Shown here in pieces: positions 12,367 to 13,269 of a stretch of 13,269 nucleotides of DNA (position 1 is its first letter; each line of letters opens with the position of its first letter). Made by a program: the position numbers and the translations under genes. The stretch is taken from assembly GCA_014380825.1 (NCBI GenBank), contig JACMJD010000115.1:1-13269 (forward strand), read 5' to 3'. The notes below the pieces were generated by a model. That model was not told the origin of the DNA and did not search any database. It worked only from the letters and a program-made list of their open reading frames with translations. Source of the DNA: Phycisphaerae bacterium. GTDB lineage: Bacteria; Planctomycetota; Phycisphaerae; Tepidisphaerales; Tepidisphaeraceae.

Positions 12367-12474
12367 GGGTTGAAGCTCGAGTGCTTGCCGAGCGGATTGG
12401 TTCAACGAAAGGGGCGTCGAAATGATCACACTTCAACCCTCCCCCAACCCCTCCCTTCCAGGGAGGGGAGGAAG
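12336..12474. repeat. Inverted repeat between convergent ATPase and zinc-ribbon genes
   Basis: The left arm 12336-12375 and right arm 12431-12474 are near-perfect reverse complements around a 55-base spacer. Each arm holds its own hairpin: CCTCTCCC-TGGAA-GGGAGAGG (12338-12358) and CCCCTCCC-TTCCA-GGGAGGGG (12448-12468). Differences between the arms preserve pairing inside each small stem. The element belongs to the CTCCC..GGGAG dispersed type often seen as spurious PLPGREG-type ORFs. It overlaps the 3' end of the ATPase gene and stops two bases short of the zinc-ribbon stop codon, where it may serve as a two-way 3' hairpin. Confidence 0.85.
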
Positions 12475-12475
12475 A

Positions 12476-12967
12476 TTACTTCCGCAACTGCTGGAACAAC
12501 ACCACCATCAGCAGCGCCAGCGCCAGCGCCGCCAGGATCAGCAGGTTGCGCTTGTCGTGACGGTCATAATGCTCGGTCGAAATCTTCTTCCTGAACCGCG
12601 CCGACTCCTGGTTGTCGGCAAAACAAACCTTGCAAACCATCATCTTGTTCATGGGCACCAGCCCGTCGGGCTTGACCAGCTTGCGACAAAGTTTGCAGCG
12701 AACCTTCCCCGCCTTTTCCGCCGCCCGCTCGGCTTTGGCGCACGGATAGCAGATGTATCCCCGGCTGTCCTTCAGGCGGCGATGGCCGACCGTGTCTTTG
12801 CCGCAGACCACGCAGAACTTCTCGATGATCGCCGGCGCCGCGATCGTCGCCGTGTCCGATTTGCTGTTCGATTCCGCCGGCGCAAAGTGACACGTACACG
12901 GCGTCTCGCCCGGCGAGACATCGCCGATCAACCCACCGCAGTCCGGGCACACAACGTTCGTAGCCAT
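12476..12967 (-). CDS. Zinc-ribbon membrane protein with three Cys4 modules
   Basis: A 163-residue protein with twelve cysteines in three groups of four: C7/C10 with C24/C26, C52/C55 with C73/C76, and C91/C94 with C112/C115. These are the spacings of short zinc ribbons. The first module resembles sequences that sense or bind via CPDCGG; the third (CKLCRKLVKP...MVCKVC) looks LIM/ribbon-like. A basic stretch (RFRKK, RHDKR) precedes one C-terminal membrane helix (about 141-160), predicting a tail-anchored protein with the ribbons in the cytoplasm. No enzyme motif is present. ATG 12967 (MATNVVCPDC) is preferred over the further-upstream frame because a -10 box lies just before it and no Shine-Dalgarno supports either start. 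It is convergent with the ATPase and divergent from the GNAT-like gene. Confidence 0.75.
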   Translation of the reverse strand: MATNVVCPDCGGLIGDVSPGETPCTCHFAPAESNSKSDTATIAAPAIIEKFCVVCGKDTVGHRRLKDSRGYICYPCAKAERAAEKAGKVRCKLCRKLVKPDGLVPMNKMMVCKVCFADNQESARFRKKISTEHYDRHDKRNLLILAALALALLMVVLFQQLRK

Positions 12968-12974
12968 CGAGGCG

Positions 12975-12983
12975 ATTGTAGCA
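12975..12983 (-). promoter_or_regulatory. Extended -10 promoter for the zinc-ribbon gene, likely leaderless
   Basis: On the minus strand TGCTACAAT (12983-12975) is an extended -10 (TGn followed by TACAAT). Exactly seven bases separate it from the ATG at 12967, placing the transcription start at the A of the start codon. There is no Shine-Dalgarno and no good -35. This is the classic layout of leaderless mRNAs. Confidence 0.5.
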
Positions 12984-13015
12984 CGGGATAAATCCGCAGG
13001 ACACGGCTCCGTGCG

Positions 13016-13057
13016 GAAGCTCCAAATCACAAATCACAAAATCCAAAGAAGCTCCAA
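13016..13057 (+). repeat. AATCACAAA-type repeat copy, directly before the last gene
   Basis: This tract starts and ends with GAAGCTCCAA around AATCACAAATCACAAAATCC. It matches the left arm of the element at 4281-4413, in the same orientation. No inverted partner is nearby, so it is a single-arm copy. The following ATGCGTAATACGAAATACTC looks like another repeat word of this type, so the apparent start of the next gene may be repeat-derived. Confidence 0.8.
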
Positions 13058-13269
13058 ATGCGTAATACGAAATACTCAAAGCTGAAAATCGCCCGCTTTC
13101 TACTGGGGCATTTCACGATATCGCGCGGAACGATCCGCGATTACGACGCGCTCGCGTCGTTTCACTATCTCGCGCCGCGCCCCGCGACGTTCGCGGACAT
13201 TCGCGTCGTGCGATATCGCGACGGCCCGCGCGCCAAACCGCGCCCGGTGGCGGTGGGCGTGCTGTCGTA
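13058..13269 (+). CDS. Acetyltransferase-like (COG2401 N-terminal-like) protein, 5' part only
   Basis: The frame is open from ATG 13058 to the window end (70 codons). It reads MRNTKYSKLKIARFLLGHFT, then ISRGTIRDYDALASFHYLAP, then RPATFADIRVVRYRD and a strand VAVGVLS. The pattern RGxxxDYxxLAxFHYxxxRPATxxxIxVVR is what I recall of the predicted GNAT-like domain of COG2401 proteins; the first helix plus first strands of an acetyltransferase are visible, but the acetyl-CoA loop is beyond the edge. The first residues (MRNTKYSK) are likely encoded by repeat sequence, with AAAGAAG as a repeat-supplied ribosome site. The gene may be a stand-alone acetyltransferase partner of the ATPase at 11584, or the start of a full fusion protein. 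Codon usage (GC-rich third positions) supports a real gene. Confidence 0.55.
   Translation, partial: MRNTKYSKLKIARFLLGHFTISRGTIRDYDALASFHYLAPRPATFADIRVVRYRDGPRAKPRPVAVGVLS

Noticed and set aside
12422..12991. Plus-strand frame of 189 codons at the right end.
   Set aside because: Antisense to the zinc-ribbon gene, begins inside a repeat and is Arg-rich; the minus strand has twelve regularly spaced cysteines.

Overview
This GC-rich window looks like a chromosomal segment of a planctomycete, most likely of the Phycisphaerae/Tepidisphaerales type. The grounds are a dockerin-like tail followed by a PEP-CTERM anchor at the left edge, a VWA-ExbB-ExbD-ExbD-TPR operon of the kind common in that phylum, and several families of dispersed intergenic inverted repeats that I remember from planctomycete genomes. 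The assignment is by pattern recognition, not by a search.

Left part (1-876): the 3' end of a dockerin/PEP-CTERM surface protein, a truncated VOC (glyoxalase-like) gene remnant on the minus strand, and a 50-codon minus-strand ORF resembling the N-terminus of a Y1/REP-associated transposase relative. That small ORF lies between two GGAA-capped perfect hairpins. Next is an intact Eis-like GNAT acetyltransferase (877-2100).

Middle (2231-8399): a five-gene plus-strand operon. It encodes a VWA protein whose single membrane anchor carries a TonB/TolA-like SxxxH motif, an ExbB/TolQ/MotA proton-channel subunit, two different ExbD/TolR subunits, and a large exported TPR-like helical protein. Together they suggest a proton-motive-force-driven envelope machine in which the VWA protein may take the TonB/TolA role. 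Two repeat elements are inserted in the operon, one before each exbD; the second overlaps the likely start codon of the second exbD.

Right of this, on the minus strand, are a GT-C-type multi-membrane protein (8408-9847) and a class I glutamine-amidotransferase-like protein whose nucleophile cysteine is replaced by glycine (9934-10740). They are separated by a long hairpin repeat.

Right end (10878-13269): a promoter with a leader hairpin drives a two-HTH sigma-region-4-like protein. It is followed by a soluble ABC-class ATPase of the COG2401 kind (family normally fused to an acetyltransferase), then a convergent three-zinc-ribbon membrane protein, then the start of a gene whose N-terminus resembles the acetyltransferase-like half of COG2401. 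This HTH / ATPase / split-acetyltransferase cluster is the best candidate for an undescribed system. Repeat elements sit at almost every gene boundary here; one supplies the ATPase's last residues and stop codon, and another the start region of the last gene.
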